Shown: positions 13,762 to 27,689 of the stretch, one piece after another
Layout of the letters: each line of letters starts with the position of its first letter
Numbering within the stretch: position 1 is the stretch's first letter
From: Setophaga petechia
Taxonomy: Eukaryota > Chordata > Aves > Passeriformes > Parulidae
Length of the DNA: 64,000 nucleotides
Reading direction: 5' to 3'
NCBI GenBank assembly: GCA_024362935.1
Contig: JANCRA010000004.1
Location: forward strand, 25,349,121-25,413,120
Translations under genes and position numbers: made by a program
Notes under the pieces: model-generated
Told to the model about the DNA's origin: nothing
The model's database searches: none
Seen by the model: the letters and a program-made list of their open reading frames with translations, nothing else

Positions 13762-13803
13762 AGAGAGACTGCAAGTGAATACAGAGAGACTGCAAGTGAA
13801 TGC
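13762..13803 (+). repeat. Two-copy tandem repeat, 21-bp unit
   Basis: The unit AGAGAGACTGCAAGTGAATAC is followed directly by a second copy differing at one base (AC to GC near its end). Confidence 0.85.
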
Positions 13804-15527
13804 AGTTACAAGTAACACGCACCTGGCAGTGCAGATGCTTCCAGCCAGCTCTTACACTACTCTAAATCAATACAGTTCCAGAGTCAAAAGTGGCTTTGAT
13901 GCTTGCTTGCTCATTATTAAACATTAGAATAGTATTTGCTGCTGGTTCTATCCTAAAAGTCATCCAGACTAGAACTTCAGGTGCTGCACTTTGGTATGAA
14001 TCATAGCGTAAATATTGCCACAGTCACTGCTTGTCACAAACAGGTTTATTTCAAAATGACCATTGCCAAATTCCTCCTTTGTTTGGCTGTTTTACAATTC
14101 TTCCTGATTCCTGACAGCACACTTGCAGCTGAGAGGTGAGAGGGATGATCTTGGTTTTGTCCCTCATCACTCTTGGAGGCACAATCTGTACATTTTACCA
14201 GTGAAAGAAGGTGAGGGCTCTCTCATATGACCATTCCATAAGATAAACAAACATGCTGATTTCACACAGGTTTGGGTTTTGGTTTTTTTTTTTTTCGCAA
14301 TATAACCACAAATCTATTACATCCGATTTCCTGCACAGCCTGTGTGCGATGCATTCTGGTAAAATAAGAGGAGGTGTCTGGTGCAGGGAGACCTTGGAGT
14401 GCACTGCTGCACTGACTTAAGTCTCTGCTTGGGGACACAGCATTGCACAATCATCAAACTGCATAGCAAGGCTTGCCCTGACCCCATCTCCTCCCCTCTC
14501 TCACCTCCTGTCTGTCTGTACAGGGGCTTCTGGGGAGATACAGAGGGCATTGCAACAAGAGGGACACATCTCTCATCAGACCTCCAGTCATCCCACTTTC
14601 CCTTTGCAACACCGTGCCTTCAGGCTGTCAGCCACAGTAAGAATCTGGTAAACAAGAGCACAAATCAAAAATCAACATTGTGACCTATTTAATGGGAAAA
14701 AGACTGTGTCGACCCAAGCTACTGGCAAAACTAGTTTCATTTGCAATAGCTGCTAGCCAAGTAAGTCATGTGTGGGCACATGCATTTAAAGTTACTGCGC
14801 TAGCAGAGCTCCTGCTGCACAGTTTTAAACATCTCTGTGAAGGCTTGGTTGGATAAGAATGCATCTAGGCACATGCTGTTTCTGCAGCAGCAAGAAGAGT
14901 CTGAGAGTTGTTTCTCAAAGGGAAGCATAATGACTTTCTTGATCAAGCATTCTAGGAACCCTATCTGCCCATGATAGTGGTGTGTGGATGTACCCCTCTG
15001 ACCAGGCTCCGTGCCAAAGAACACACTATAGAGGACACTGCTCTCCACTCCATCTTCTGCTGAGTGCTTTCAGTTACCTCCTCCGTGCAGACAGAGAGCT
15101 GGGCAACAACATGAGAAGAAGGAAAGGAAAGGTTTGCAGGGATGTTTACAGCACAGGGGATGGCTTTTGAGTCAAAGAGAAGGGGGACAGGCAACAAACC
15201 ACACACATCTATTCCAGTCTGAGGAACCTCCAAAGAAATGAAATTATTCCAGCAACAAAAGAAAACTCAACAGAGACAGTAAGACAAGAAAGCGTAAAGC
15301 AAGGCTCAAAGACAAGTGAAAAAAAAAAAGCCATAAGAAGGTCTATGTAAAACAGCAGCTTTGATCTTCTGTCCTAACCCTGCCGGTTTCCATGTACAAG
15401 TAATGTGACTGCTAATCTCATCTGTGAGCGGCATCGCTTCATCAACTCTTGCCTGAAGAAAAAGTTCAGCTTGTGATGCTAATTTAAGCCCTCAATTTGG
15501 ACCTTTTGGACACTGGAGATACATACG

Positions 15528-15534
<7 letters not shown>

Positions 15535-15571
<37 letters not shown>
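15535..15571. repeat. (AT)n microsatellite
   Basis: About 18 uninterrupted AT dinucleotides, preceded by an ACATACGTACATAC run and followed by ACACATATG. Confidence 0.95.
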
Positions 15572-15578
<7 letters not shown>

Positions 15579-16086
15579 GAAATATTGCTGTAACACTTGT
15601 ACAGGTTGAAACAAAACACTAGTGATCCTCTTACACTTCATTGCAGAAAGTAATCCTGGCAAAAGCTGCTGTCTGGTCTTCACAGTAGCTTTTGGACAGG
15701 AAGAAAATTTCTTAACAGTTCCACTTGGCCTCCATAGTATACAATTTGCTTACAGAACCCTTTGAAATTTGTTAATTTCTCAAGTCAGGTGTCAAAAAAT
15801 GTCAGGTTACTCTCCATTTAGTCTTCTGAGAAATAGTGTCTTAAATTATACATGCTTCAAAAGACACTTTATTTAGTAGACTGCATATATGTGCCCTATA
15901 ATTAGTTTTTTTATTCTACTCTTCCTGAAATTTAGTACAATGCTGGGAAAAAAAATGATGCAGCACATTACAAGAGCATGAAAGACTTAGTGTTATCAGC
16001 TATTCCCCGAGCAGAAAAAATAATTCTTCCATCCCACTGAAGCAGAGAGCCTGGGTATTTAGGGCTTAGTCCTACAAACATTCAAA

Positions 16087-16139
16087 TGTGTGTGTTTCTC
16101 TATGTGTGCGTGTGTGTGTGCGTGTGTGTGTGTATGTGT
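16087..16139. repeat. (TG)n microsatellite, interrupted
   Basis: TG/CG dinucleotide run with interruptions TTTCTCTA, CG and TA. Purine-pyrimidine alternation is extensive. Confidence 0.9.
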
Positions 16140-16312
16140 ATTTTATTCATGTGAATAAAATGTGAATTGACAGAATTATATGAGACCACTTCTGTGGATA
16201 ATAATACAAGGCATGGTTTTTCAGTGTCTTCAGAAAATGACTGTAGCTTCCTGCCAAGTGTTGTAGAAATCCATAGAAATGGGAAAGTCTTCTATCTCTA
16301 AAAAGTGTATTG

Positions 16313-16366
16313 AATAATACACTTTAATACACAATAATACACAATAATAAACAATAATAATACTAA
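16313..16366. repeat. AT-rich imperfect tandem repeat
   Basis: Repeats of AATAATACAC and AATAATAA-type units, at least four imperfect copies. Confidence 0.8.
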
Positions 16367-19061
16367 TTGCATACTCAGGCAATATATTGACCTTTAGTGA
16401 TGATTCTTTCATCTTAACTGCTTTTCTAAGATGCTTTCTTAGGAAAACTATTGATGTTTACTGTCATCATCAGGTTCTGCTACTGATGAGAAGCACATTG
16501 TCATATCACACCTGGCAGTTCCAGGATGCTCAGTCTTTAGTAATTTCACTTACCCCAGACTTTACCTAATCAGAAACAGCCAAAGAGAAAAGCAAAACTC
16601 ATCCTGCCTTTGCCTCCTTCTTTGTCTGTAGGATGCCTGCTTGCAGTGCGAAGTCTTGAGCTCTGTAGGAGCAAGGATATTGCACTGCCCGTGTACTGCA
16701 ACACACTTCAGTTTCTTTACATAGGAATTGTTCTTCTTAGCTACAGTTCATCAATTCCAAGAATCCATCAGACTTTAGCAATAACACAGAGGTATCTGTG
16801 GGATCTTGTGCAAATAAATGAGAGAGCAGCTGTGGAGATAGATGTCAACATGGATGGCAGAAAAAGTAGTGTAAGGGCAGAACCAATGCATTTTCTTTAT
16901 GCCTTTTTGGGACTCACTTTTGTCTCCTGTTCAGTCTTTTCTCACTGTATCTCTTCCCATCCTCACTGAGCAAGCTGTGCCAGATTGGAGCTAGAGATGC
17001 TCAGATCAGGGAACACTGCAGTGCAGCTGCCAAGCACTGGTTTGTGGCAGCTGTGGTCTCCCTGGCTTTCCCCCAGCAGAGGCTCTGGTTTGGTTTCTTC
17101 TCTCCTATCAAAAAGCTGCCTTCCAGGCAAGTTGGAGATTTCTCCCTTTCACACCTGACTCGTGATGGCTAATCACAAGATACAAGATATCGTCAAAAGA
17201 TAGAGCAGGGAAATAGACACGTGGATGATATGGTGCCCTTGGTCTTATATTCTCTATGGGAAAAACAAACACAAGGTACTGATGGTCTGACTAAGGGAAT
17301 GGAAGCAGGACAAGTGTGAATCTCACCATTTATTCTGCATTGCCTACCTAACAAAACTCTTACACAAAACTCATACTCACACACTTTCAGCTCAGTCTAC
17401 ATTAGGATGCACAGTAAGGCTTCACTATGATTCATGTGAAACTTGCAGATTTTCTTGACTAGGAAGGTTGTTTGAGAAATGTGAGGTAGCCCTAGTGGTT
17501 CCCAGAACCAATGGGAGAGGGGAACAAAATGGAAATACAGAGGAAGCAGGCAACAAGCAAGTGAACTATGCATATACACAATTGCAAGTACATAACTGAA
17601 CGTAAGGATAAGGTTGTCCAGGGACCTGAGGATAAAACTGTTCCTTTATATCTCCCTTGCTTAGCATTCATAAAGAGCCACCCACAGCCCTAGTATCTGC
17701 AGTATTACAAGAAAAACTCATGCACCCTACAGCTGAGAACGTACCTTTGGTACATTCACTGGCTGTGACTGTACCTTTGCTCCAGTATGTGAGAACAGCA
17801 TACTCTTGGATTTCTCTGCTTGAGGAAGAGAACAGCAAAAGGGCAGCCAAGACCTCACTGGGCCATGTCTGTAGTGAATTAAGGATGTGGAACTACATCT
17901 GAACTGAACTGAATTACAAATGCAGTAGATGATTTTTTTATTTTCTTTCCAGTGTTTTGCATAAAAAATGCTTCAAGCCCTTGTTAAATATACTAGCAAT
18001 TCACGTTTAAAAAAATTAAAATCAAATTTTGGCTTTCATCTTCTTCCACTAAAGTTTGGACAGTACTGCAGCAACACATATGCTGATTTGTCAGCCCAGA
18101 AAATTTGTTTCTGCAACCAGGCTCTACCTAGGAAAATATGTAGAAACAAGTTCTGACAGCTGTGTGGACATCTTATAGAGACACTAGTCCTGAATTATTT
18201 TCAGGCTTGATCCCCTACTCCCTTGCAGGTCTTGGTTAACAAAGTATTTTTAGTTAACGTTCATGGAAGAGAAATTTAATCAATCCAAAATATTGCCTTT
18301 AGTAGTGATACCACTACAGTGAGGTGTTTTTTCATCTCTTTTTTATTTTGTTTTGATTATCTTCAGTCAAGATCTAGCCAAAACCACACAATGGGCATTA
18401 ACACAATATCTAGGGTGGCTGCTGATCTCTGCTTTTCTCAAAGGATAGTGATAAGGTAAGGCTAACACTTAATGAAATCAAATTCGACAGAGTGAATGGT
18501 CTTGGTGATAAAGCTTGGGGATGGGGGGAGGAAGAGCTTATTTTTGCTATTTTTCTTTTGAAGAATTTGAGGCATAAAAAGCCCTAAAAAGGACTATGAG
18601 CTGACTTGACGGGTGGAAATGTCAGGGGAAATATTAGAAAATCACACATATTCTGCTTAAGCCAACTATCAGTCACTTCTAGCAACTCTGTCCTTTGCCT
18701 TCATTTTCACTCTGCATCAGGAGCTGTGAGCACACAACCTTAGTCATCTGAGGGAAGATTAGGAGAAAGACCACTGGCGGCAGAGTGGCTCAGGGCTGAG
18801 GGGATGGACTTCTGCCTCACTGAGGTTACCACAGGAGGAGCAAACAACCTCAGTGGCACTGGGTTCATACAGGATCATCAGACAGGCACAAAATTCTCCT
18901 TGAGTCCAGGTGAAAAGGGCATGTTACAGCCAGAGCTAAAACATGCAGACACATCAATGCTAGACATTCTGGTATCATTTAAAAATATGTTCATATCGAT
19001 TCCAGTTTGAAAGCTAACAAGAAAAGCCAGACAGTTGTCTGAGTCAAAATTTTCTAAACTA

Positions 19062-19126
19062 TTTACAATGGTTTAAAGAAGCACAATCATCATAATCAAA
19101 CACTGAAAGATTTATACTTCTCTGAA
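19062..19126 (+). repeat. Dispersed 65-bp repeat, copy 1
   Basis: It begins TTTACAATGGTTT and ends TTATACTTCTCTGAA. It matches 21943-22007 at 62 of 65 positions without gaps, and the flanks on either side do not align. See the finding on this pair. Confidence 0.9.
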
Positions 19127-19445
19127 AGACTTTTTTTGATGACTCTTTGATTTAATGTCTCCAGTCCCCTTCAGACAAACAAGGCAACTGAAGACTTGCA
19201 TACTGGGCAATAGACAATGTAGTTCTTAAATGTGGCCAAATACAGGAAGAAGTATAGGCTTGTCCCAGCTGGACTTTGCCACTTCTGCTTGGCTTTTCTT
19301 TCAGTGAGAAGTAAAGAAGAAAGAAAATAGCTTTCTGTATGGTATTAGAAATCTTAGTAGACAACTCAACTGAGTCTCATCCAGTATTTGATTAGAGAAT
19401 GCTGTTGTTTTAGTTTTAAATACTGCTTCAAGGGGAGACATTTTT

Positions 19446-19468
19446 ATGCTCCATTTATGATGGAGCAT
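19446..19468. repeat. Short inverted repeat (9-bp arms, 5-base loop)
   Basis: ATGCTCCAT at 19446-19454 and ATGGAGCAT at 19460-19468 are exact reverse complements. Possibly just chance at this size. Confidence 0.8.
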
Positions 19469-21942
19469 TTTAATTGAAATTATTATAGTACACTAAATAC
19501 AGAACATCAATGAAGTATATTTTTTTCCATTAATAACTAACCCTTCTTTCTAGGAATTTTAATTTACAATCCGTGAATGGTTTAGGACAGTACAAACTCA
19601 GTCTATTGAACAACAGATGACAAAATGTGTGTGATCTCAAATATGAGTTCTGGATACATTTTTTCATGAAACCCAGGAAGAAGATATCTGTGCCAGTATG
19701 GAGGAGGTGTCCTTGCCTTGTTATAATGTAAGATTATTTAGAGTGGGTGTCCAGCTGTGCTAATGTAGTAATACTGTGTGAAAAAAAAAGTACAAAATTC
19801 AAGCTTATTTGCTAGGAGAAAAAAAAATTAATACTTTTTTTACAATTACATTAATATTTGCCATTGTACATATAATCAAAATGGTCACAAAATTAAGGGT
19901 GTTTTAGGTAAACTCTAGACTGCTAGTGTGTTGATTCTTTTGTATATTTCTTCACTTTCTTTCACCCCTCCTTCCTCTATGTCTCTCTTTATCATAGTAT
20001 TTGGGGATTAACCTTTTGCAGACAGCTTGTGAATGTACCTAGTTCTAGATCAAAGTGTCAAGATTGAGGGCCTCTGAAAATTTGCACTGAAACCTGTACC
20101 AAGGAAAGCTTTTGTTAACAGATGTGGTAGCTGGAGCAGACTGGAAAAACCCCTAAACACAGCCTCTGTTTTGAGTAGTTACTTGTTTAGCCAAAAACAA
20201 AGTCCTTAAAAAAAGTCAGCTGTGGGAGAGGAAACAGGCAGATTGCAGTGTGTGCTCAAGTGTCTGCCCTTCATGCAAATGGGAGAGCTTGGGACCACTA
20301 TCAGGGGGCCAGAGAGCAGAAGGCAGCCCAGGTACACAGCCCTGGGACAGCCTCTGAACAAAGGGGTTTCATCATCACCTTTCCAGCCATGAGCAAAGGC
20401 CAAATTTTTTGCATTAGATCATGGATATGGTCAGTAATGAGTTGTTTGCAGGCCAGTGTGTAAAACATCTTACTTAGCTAATATCCAAGTCTGACTTTGA
20501 GCAGTAGAGCTTAGGGAGGGAGGAATCTGCAGGTAGAGTACACTGTAATGTGAATAGTGAGGCTTGGCTTGAGCAGGCCCCAATATTAGACAGTCCAGCA
20601 CAGCTGTAAGCCACTCTAGGCACCATCACAACCACTCCAGGTCAGCCCACTTCTGGTAATGCACACCCACCACGCGATAGCCTGCTATAAGAGCAGAGGA
20701 AGACTCTGGTGACAAGGACGAGAAGTGATTCTATGAATACTCTGTCAGTCACTCACTGTGCTCTTCTGCAAGCCCAAGGGCAAGGTCTAGTAAAGTCCCT
20801 GTGGATGTTTCCATATGGAGCAAGAGGAAATTGCGTAAGCTTATATATAGCTGCTTATGAGACAAGTTTGAGAAGCAGTGCTCAACCGTCAGCTCTGCAG
20901 CTGCTGCACTATGTATGGCCTTGTCATGGAGCCATCCAGACACTGCTGTGATGTGAGTTTCCTAAAGTATCTTGTTTCATGCTGGCCACTAACTAAATCA
21001 GCTTCACCTCATATCCAGATGAATGTCCTCTTGCACACACTCACTTTCAGTGGCAAATGAACAACCAGTGCAGAAGTCATTTGCCTTTTGATGTGCTGTC
21101 CTGAAGGTTGTGGAATATATTTAGGATGCATCATGGGCTAAGGCTGACCAAAGGAGAGATCAAAAGAAATTCTGCTCTACTGATAGTGCAAAGATTCAAA
21201 TCAAGAAAGTCCTTGGTGGCCATAAAAGTTCTACAAAAGACCTGGTGTAGTGTCTCTGCCACAGTGATTAAGAAGTTATTAAAATATATGAAATTATAAT
21301 GTAATTTTGGCAGCAATTGCCAGCATCCTGAGGATCAATGGGCTGACAATGCTTCACCTGAATTTCAGAGACTGACAAGGCAATGCATAATTCACTCATT
21401 TATATCACATGTATTCCCCTGGCACTAGGAAACCCTGGCACTTATCTTGACTGGCAGAAATAGGAGAAAAGATGTGATGCATTACAATTTCCCATGGCTA
21501 ATCATGGTATTGAAGAGCCTATAGTGATTTGTTCATAGTCATTAATTTGATTTCAATGGCTACAGCTGCACATTACTGCTTCTTCTTTCCTCAGTCTTTC
21601 TGTTTGTAAAGCAGAAATAACAGCAGGTGTGAGTCACCACTGCTCTTACCACAAAAGCACATGCAGTCATTTTGCTCTTACCTGATTTTCAGGAAAACAA
21701 ACTTTAGACCCGTGTTCGATTGTTTCAATAGCCTCTCTCCTCTTCTGTAAGCAGCTTTTGTTTAACCTTCTCTCACATGATCTGTTAATGAAGCCCAGCC
21801 TGTAACTTTTAAGTTTAAAAATAATTCCTCACCTCACTCACAGTCTCTAACCTTATCATGGGAAATACTTTCCAGCATGTCAGCTTGTACTTTAGACACT
21901 ACAGCTCCAAGAGACAGATTTGTCTTTCATGCTGTGCAACTG

Positions 21943-22007
21943 TTTACAATGGTTTGCAGAAGCACAAACATCATAATCAAACACTGAAAGATTTATACTT
22001 CTCTGAA
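21943..22007 (+). repeat. Dispersed 65-bp repeat, copy 2
   Basis: Same orientation as the copy at 19062-19126, about 2.9 kb away, with three mismatches in 65 positions. Confidence 0.9.
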
Positions 22008-22599
22008 CTCTATTACTGTTTTCATCTCAAAATAGAAATGTTGGATCATTAAACCAAAACAAAATGTGATTTCAAATATTAAATAGTATGTGAAATGCTA
22101 TCCACACCTTCTTTGAAATCTGTTAAAATGCTTTCACTGTGATCTGTAGAGTACTGATGGGCAGTAAAAAATTGATCTTGGTCAGAGGAATCTTACAATA
22201 CTGACTGGATTTACAACTTCCAACTTGTTAGAATAAAATTTTAAATTAGGAGAGTCAGGAAGTGGTAAATACTTTTGAGAAATTTTTGAAAATATCCTTC
22301 TTAGTATAAGGAGGAAAAAGCACCAATTACCTTTAAATTTGAGACAAACATCAATACAATGTGAAAATTATTCTATATTTGTAAACTTCTATATCAACAA
22401 TTCATGATGATACTTCCTTGCATACTCGCACTATTTCCCCCAGCTGCTTTCAAAGACAGAACACAAAACACAGAAATTACCACCTGCCAGAAATCAGGAA
22501 GAGACATTGAGTAATGAATCAGGAATCAATCAAAGTTTAGAATTTTAAGCATGGTCAAAGCTTCAAAGCTGACTTCAAACTCAGTATTTTACCTCTATT

Positions 22600-22618
22600 A
22601 AAAAAAAAAAAAAAAAAG
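22600..22618. repeat. Poly(A) run
   Basis: About 18 consecutive A residues, followed by A/G-rich sequence. Confidence 0.9.
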
Positions 22619-23746
22619 GTAAAAGGAAAAGAAGAACAAAAGAGCTCCTTTCCCCCCACACACATACAAAAATACCTTCATCAAAAAACCTCACAGAAAC
22701 AGAATATTGCTCATGAGGAACCCTAACCCTGAAGTAAGGGAGGACCCCCACCCGGTCTTTCTTGCAAGGCAAGCAATCCCTTGCATCATTTCCCAACTCC
22801 TGTGACTGGGTGAGACATTGAGATGCAAACGAAGTCGTCTCTGTCTTGTGGGCCAGCAGAGAAGCTGGAATGTGGTTTCTTATCTAGCCCTTGGGTGAGG
22901 AAATGGTGATTCTGATAGATCACAAGACCACTGGAAACAAAGAAGTTCAGAAGGATTGTGTCACTATTCCTCAGCCATCTCCCAGGTCTTCAGAACACTC
23001 ACGGAACTCTATCTGGGTTCCCTTGAAGCAAATGCCGCTTCCTTTTCTAACCTAATAATGATGCAACTAACCTCATTGTGCTCCAGCTGAAGCAGTTGTA
23101 ATTTTATATTTTACTAGGGAGAATCCAAAACAAAGATTCTTAAGAGGCTACTTATGAACGAATATTGTTAATCCCAGAGGGATATTATAAACTCGGGAGC
23201 CACCTCAGATCTGTGGTGAGGAATGTCTAGGCTGGAGGAGAAAGTTGGTTATTTTCATGGAACTGCACAGAAGAGGAGAAACATCCATTTTTATTTGGTA
23301 GCCTTTCTCCCAGGCATGCTCAATCAAGGTTACCTTTTAGGTAAAAAATATCTGCAGTTCCTAAAACTTTTCTGAATGTACCACTAATAGTAACTATTAA
23401 AGCAAGGACATAGGGATATCCATACTGAAGCTGTTTTCTCACAACCTCCCAGCTTTCTGAAGCAGTCACTCTGGTTTTGGAAACTTACAATGCTTTTTTT
23501 CCTGCAAGAAGAACATTTACTATAAGGTAGAAGAAAATCATGATTATTTTTTGGAAAAGAAAGTTGGCCTGAATTTTTTAAAGTTTCATTTTCCTAAAGA
23601 CAAATATGACTGGCATTTCTTACACACAAATCTGACTCTGGGATGTAAAATTAGCACAGTGTTCTCTGCAATGCAACTCTGATTTTCTAAACTGGATCAA
23701 TTTTTGGGTAAACAGAAGTACATATGAATTTTTAAATTTGTTTTTA

Positions 23747-23785
23747 TTTTCTTTTTTGTTTGTTTGTTGTTTTGTTTTGTTTTGG
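23747..23785. repeat. (TTTG/TTTTG)n low-complexity tract
   Basis: T-rich sequence with regularly spaced G, ending TTTTGTTTTGTTTTGG. Confidence 0.85.
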
Positions 23786-25812
23786 TAGTATCTAATGGAA
23801 GCTGATCAGTAAAAGCCTGCTATGAAATAAAGAAATTTGCTTTTTAGACTATAAAACACTGAAATACATCTTGACTGAGACCATACTCCTGTAGAAATCT
23901 ATTCTTAAGCCATAGTGTAGTATGGTGAAATGACAGAAACCAAATAGTAAGCTAGAGAACTTTAATATTTGTATAAACAAACATGTTCACATGCATAGCT
24001 TTTTAAGTAAGCCAGTTCAATATTTTTATTTCAGGAACAAAAATCCTGAATTTAGTCTCAATAGTAATTGAGACCTGCAGCACTTTGACTGAATAAAATA
24101 AATGTCCTACCTTTTCTATTTAGATAAAATAGAATGCAAACAAGCCACTTGTTTTTACTTCAGTAAAGATCATGAGTTATCTTGAGATTGCTGGCCTAGG
24201 GGAGCTGCTTGTTCACACAGTCTTGTCACAGTGAGTGTGACATAGCTTATTCTGCTTACATTGCTCAGATGGTTTTCACATATTGCCAGCCTCCTGTAGC
24301 ATGGCAAGTCAATTCCCATTACAAAGGAGCTTAGCTTTTCTGATTGCTGGGTTGTCTTCTGGCAGATGCAGATTGGTCCCTTCCTCTGTGTATTTGTACC
24401 AGGAGAATGAAGGCAAGGATTTAAAAATACCAAAAAAGTTTCTAAAGTCCTGGATTCAAATAAGTAGATTGGTTCCAAAAGGGGAGGGAGCATTGTGCTG
24501 CACACATGTGATGCAGCAGCTTGTGCAGTACCAACCACACTTCAAAACTGCAGCAGTACATCTCATGTTGATTAGATCTGTCCCTGGAGATTCAATTCTG
24601 AATTGACTCCTTCAGCTTCAGGGGCAACACACTGCTATGCAAGTTCTTGGCACTATTTAGAAATGTATAGACTCTGTTATCTGGTAACTTGTAGGGCCTG
24701 ATAGCTGTAGTGGAGTTGGCAAACTTTTTGGCTGTTGCAGTGGTGACATGACTAGTTATTAAAAGGTGTTGTTCCTGTCTCTTAGAAGAGTGGTATGCCT
24801 TTGGAAAACATCTGGAGTTGTGCATATGTAGAGTTCCTCAAAAGCTGGGGTTTAAAAAAAAACAATTTGGAAAGTTATCCCCTGAAATTGAGAGATTTAA
24901 AGTAATGGACAAATGTCTTCCTTCCAAGTTTTGATCTTTGGATTATTGCAGACACATCGCTGACTACTGTGATTAGCATGGCTAGCTACATCTCTGGACT
25001 GGAAGGCTTCAGGTGAGCTTTTAAGCAGAGGAACTGCAGGAGCTCTTGATTTCATCCATTCTCTCTGCTAACATAGAAGGAGTGCATTGCTCAGTCCCCA
25101 CACAGAGGTTTACAATATAGCAAAGGCTGCTATAGCTGGTGTGACTGCAGCATAATGTCACACAGCCGCACAGTTAGATGAAAAATTATTTCTATCAGTA
25201 TCTGCCCAGTTATTACCTGTAACTGCTGCCACTGGCCCTCTCTTCACATCAGCAGACCATCACCACACTGGGCTTACAGTTTGGCTTGTGAACACATTGT
25301 GGTGCACAGGCAGGAGCAGCAGGGACAGGGACAGTAACAGAGGGATGCCTAGTAGCTGTGTAGCACAGTGTTTTTACCTTGCCTGAAACAATGAACAGCC
25401 GCTGCAACATGACTGTCAGCGTTCATGTTGATACATTATAATAAAATTCTCAGAGACGAAATGTGCATCCAGGAGTTGGAGATGGTCCTAGTTCAGCTTC
25501 CTATCACAGCTTTCTAAATGACCACTCTTGTGATGACCAGATTCTGACCATGGTGGTTGCTGGGCTGATTTCCCTTGCATATGCTCACATTTTTCCACCT
25601 GGGCTCTCAAATGTCCTTAGCAAAATATCTAGGGAACTGATATATCTGCACAACACTTATGACTCGGTACAAGCTTAAGTAACATGCTGAAGGTGAAAGT
25701 ATTCCTGTCTCCTTCAAGGACTTCAACAAATTCTCAGCTAAGATTTCCCTATGTACAGTAAATAAACTGGTAGGGTGAATTTATCTTCATATTAAAATAG
25801 TATTTGACTCCT

Positions 25813-25834
25813 GTGTGTGTGTGTGTACGTGTAC
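25813..25834. repeat. Short (GT)n microsatellite
   Basis: About eight GT dinucleotides followed by ACGTGTACC. Confidence 0.8.
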
Positions 25835-26927
25835 CATGAGTGTTCAGGAGGAGAGAATAGCACAGTGGTATCATATGTTAGCTGACTGCACGGTAACTTC
25901 CCCAAAGAGACAAGACCTCATATCATCTAGAAAAGCATCAGTTTGTGTTCGTGCGTCTCAGGGCACATTACGGAACAGCTGACATGTGACTTATGGTGCA
26001 AGACCTTCTGTAATTTAGACATTACCTCCTGTCATGCCAGCTAAACATCTTGTCCTTTAAGAAAAAAACCTTCTTGTCCATAGTTCATTGATAATGTACT
26101 TGCAGTCTTTCAATACTCAGGCAATACTAGATACAATTGCATAAACAAAGCAAACTTAAACAGGACTGAGAAATCCAATTGCCCAAAAAAAGTCAGCAAA
26201 AGCTGTTAAGTAAAATATTTTCAAATGCCATACATCTCAAAAAAACCCCAAAACTCAAGAAAAAAAATCCCTTATTATAAGTTAACTGAACTAGATGATA
26301 TATCTAACTCTCCTGAGGTTTTTAAATGTGAATTGATTATGAAGTGAAAAGTTTTATGGTGGAAAGATACAAATGCATAGAGGACTTGCACAAGTACTTT
26401 AAAAAGACAAGACAACTCCTTCAGTATACCTTACGTATTTCAGTCTGTCAAGTTTGCTTAGGCCAAAGAATGCTCCTGAGATTATCAGGGTAAAGAAACA
26501 TGCATTGCTTGTTTTAGCAATACACTGTGTGTCTTAAGACATCAAGAAAGTGAGAAGTATATATCATATGATTTCTTCCTTTTCACTGTTGCATAACAGT
26601 CTACAAACCCTGATTTTTACACTAACTGTATGTTCTAAAGTTTATAAGCTAAAGGCATCAGCAATGCTGCTCTACAAGGGTTTAAGGGTGAACCTCACAC
26701 AATCTGCACTTATTCTACTGCTGTAGACAAGTTCCCTGTTAAAAATCAAAGTTTGTCTACTACTGCTTACATGAACACCAAGTCCATCCCATTAGTATCT
26801 CATCTGGGCATCAACTCTTGATGTTTTCCAGTAGGTATTACTGGGTGTTATGCACATGAACACCAGCCACCACTGGTGTTAAAACACCTTTTACCGAACT
26901 TCGGTCCAGAAGCAGAACAAATAAAAA

Positions 26928-26982
26928 AGGAAAACAAACAAACAAAAACCAAACAAAACCAAAATACCAAATTACCAAAACA
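26928..26982. repeat. (AAAC)n-like low-complexity tract
   Basis: A/C-only sequence of AAAC, AAACAA and AAAACC units just upstream of the CpG island. Simple repeat. Confidence 0.85.
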
Positions 26983-27621
26983 AATACCCATCAAAGCGAT
27001 TTTCAGATACTAAAACATGGGGGAATAAAAGGACTTTCCTGTAAAGTCTGTTTCTGGCAGCAGTGTCACCGCCATGCTGCTGCACCCAGTGCGGGGGGAT
27101 ACTTTGCCTGGCGCAAGCCTCATGGACATGTCCCTGCCGGCTGTGTTCTACAGAACCTGGGGCAGATGTGCAGAGGCAGCAGCTGTCCCGGCCGGGAGCG
27201 GGCTGGGGCTGCGGGGGCACCTACGGCCAGAGCGCGCCGGGGCTGCACGGCAGCGCCGCAGCAGCCTGACCGAGCAGGAGCGCGCACCGGAGCGCACGGA
27301 CGGCGCCGGGGCTGCCCACACCCGCCATGCATGTCTCTTTGCCTCCAGTCTTAGTTTTCCCTTCGTTCTGCCAGGTGCCCACGTTAAGGCCCTCCGGGTT
27401 AAATTCCACCAGCGTGCTGCCACTATCTCCGGCCCGACAGCGCTCGGAGTAAATACTTGGACAAACATTGCCCAACCTAGCGGCTCCGGCGCTAGAGAGG
27501 GCCCCCAGGGAGGCCCCGCATCCCCCCGGGCGCTCCCGGGACGGGGGGTGATGCGGGGCAGCCTCGGCAGACTCGCTCCGCCTCGGCCCGGTGAGAGGCG
27601 CGGCCCGGCCCAGCCCGGCCG

Positions 27622-27643
27622 CCAATGGGCGCGGCGGGGCGGG
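27622..27643 (+). promoter_or_regulatory. CCAAT box and GC box of the cathepsin L promoter
   Basis: CCAAT at 27622-27626 and GGGGCGGG at 27636-27643 lie about 90-110 bases before the likely end of the non-coding first exon. A weak TATA-like GGATAAGAG follows at about 27658-27666. CCAAT (NF-Y) plus GC-box (Sp1) promoters are typical of CTSL genes. The exact start site cannot be read from sequence. Confidence 0.55.
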
Positions 27644-27689
27644 CACGACTGCGGCCGGGATAAGAGGGACGGCGGAGGCCGAGTGTTGC

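Larger units (their letters stand above)
12815..27089. other. Gene-poor intergenic region upstream of cathepsin L
   Basis: The longest open frames (127 codons on the minus strand at 13221-13604, 122 at 24170-24538, 119 on the plus strand at 16610-16969) show no recognisable domain and no splice-linked continuation, and are compatible with chance. The region contains simple repeats and a twice-occurring 65-bp sequence, listed separately. Otherwise I see nothing to annotate. Confidence 0.55.

Noticed and set aside
13960..14120. GGTTTATTTCAAAAT motif similar to the inside of the solo LTR
   Set aside because: Only about 14 bases are shared and there are no LTR ends or flanking duplication.
22720..22732. 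CCCTAACCCT, telomere-like
   Set aside because: Fewer than two full hexamers; no array, so not an interstitial telomere sequence.
24170..24538. 122-codon minus-strand open frame
   Set aside because: Overlaps a plus-strand open frame of similar length and shows no domain; most likely chance.
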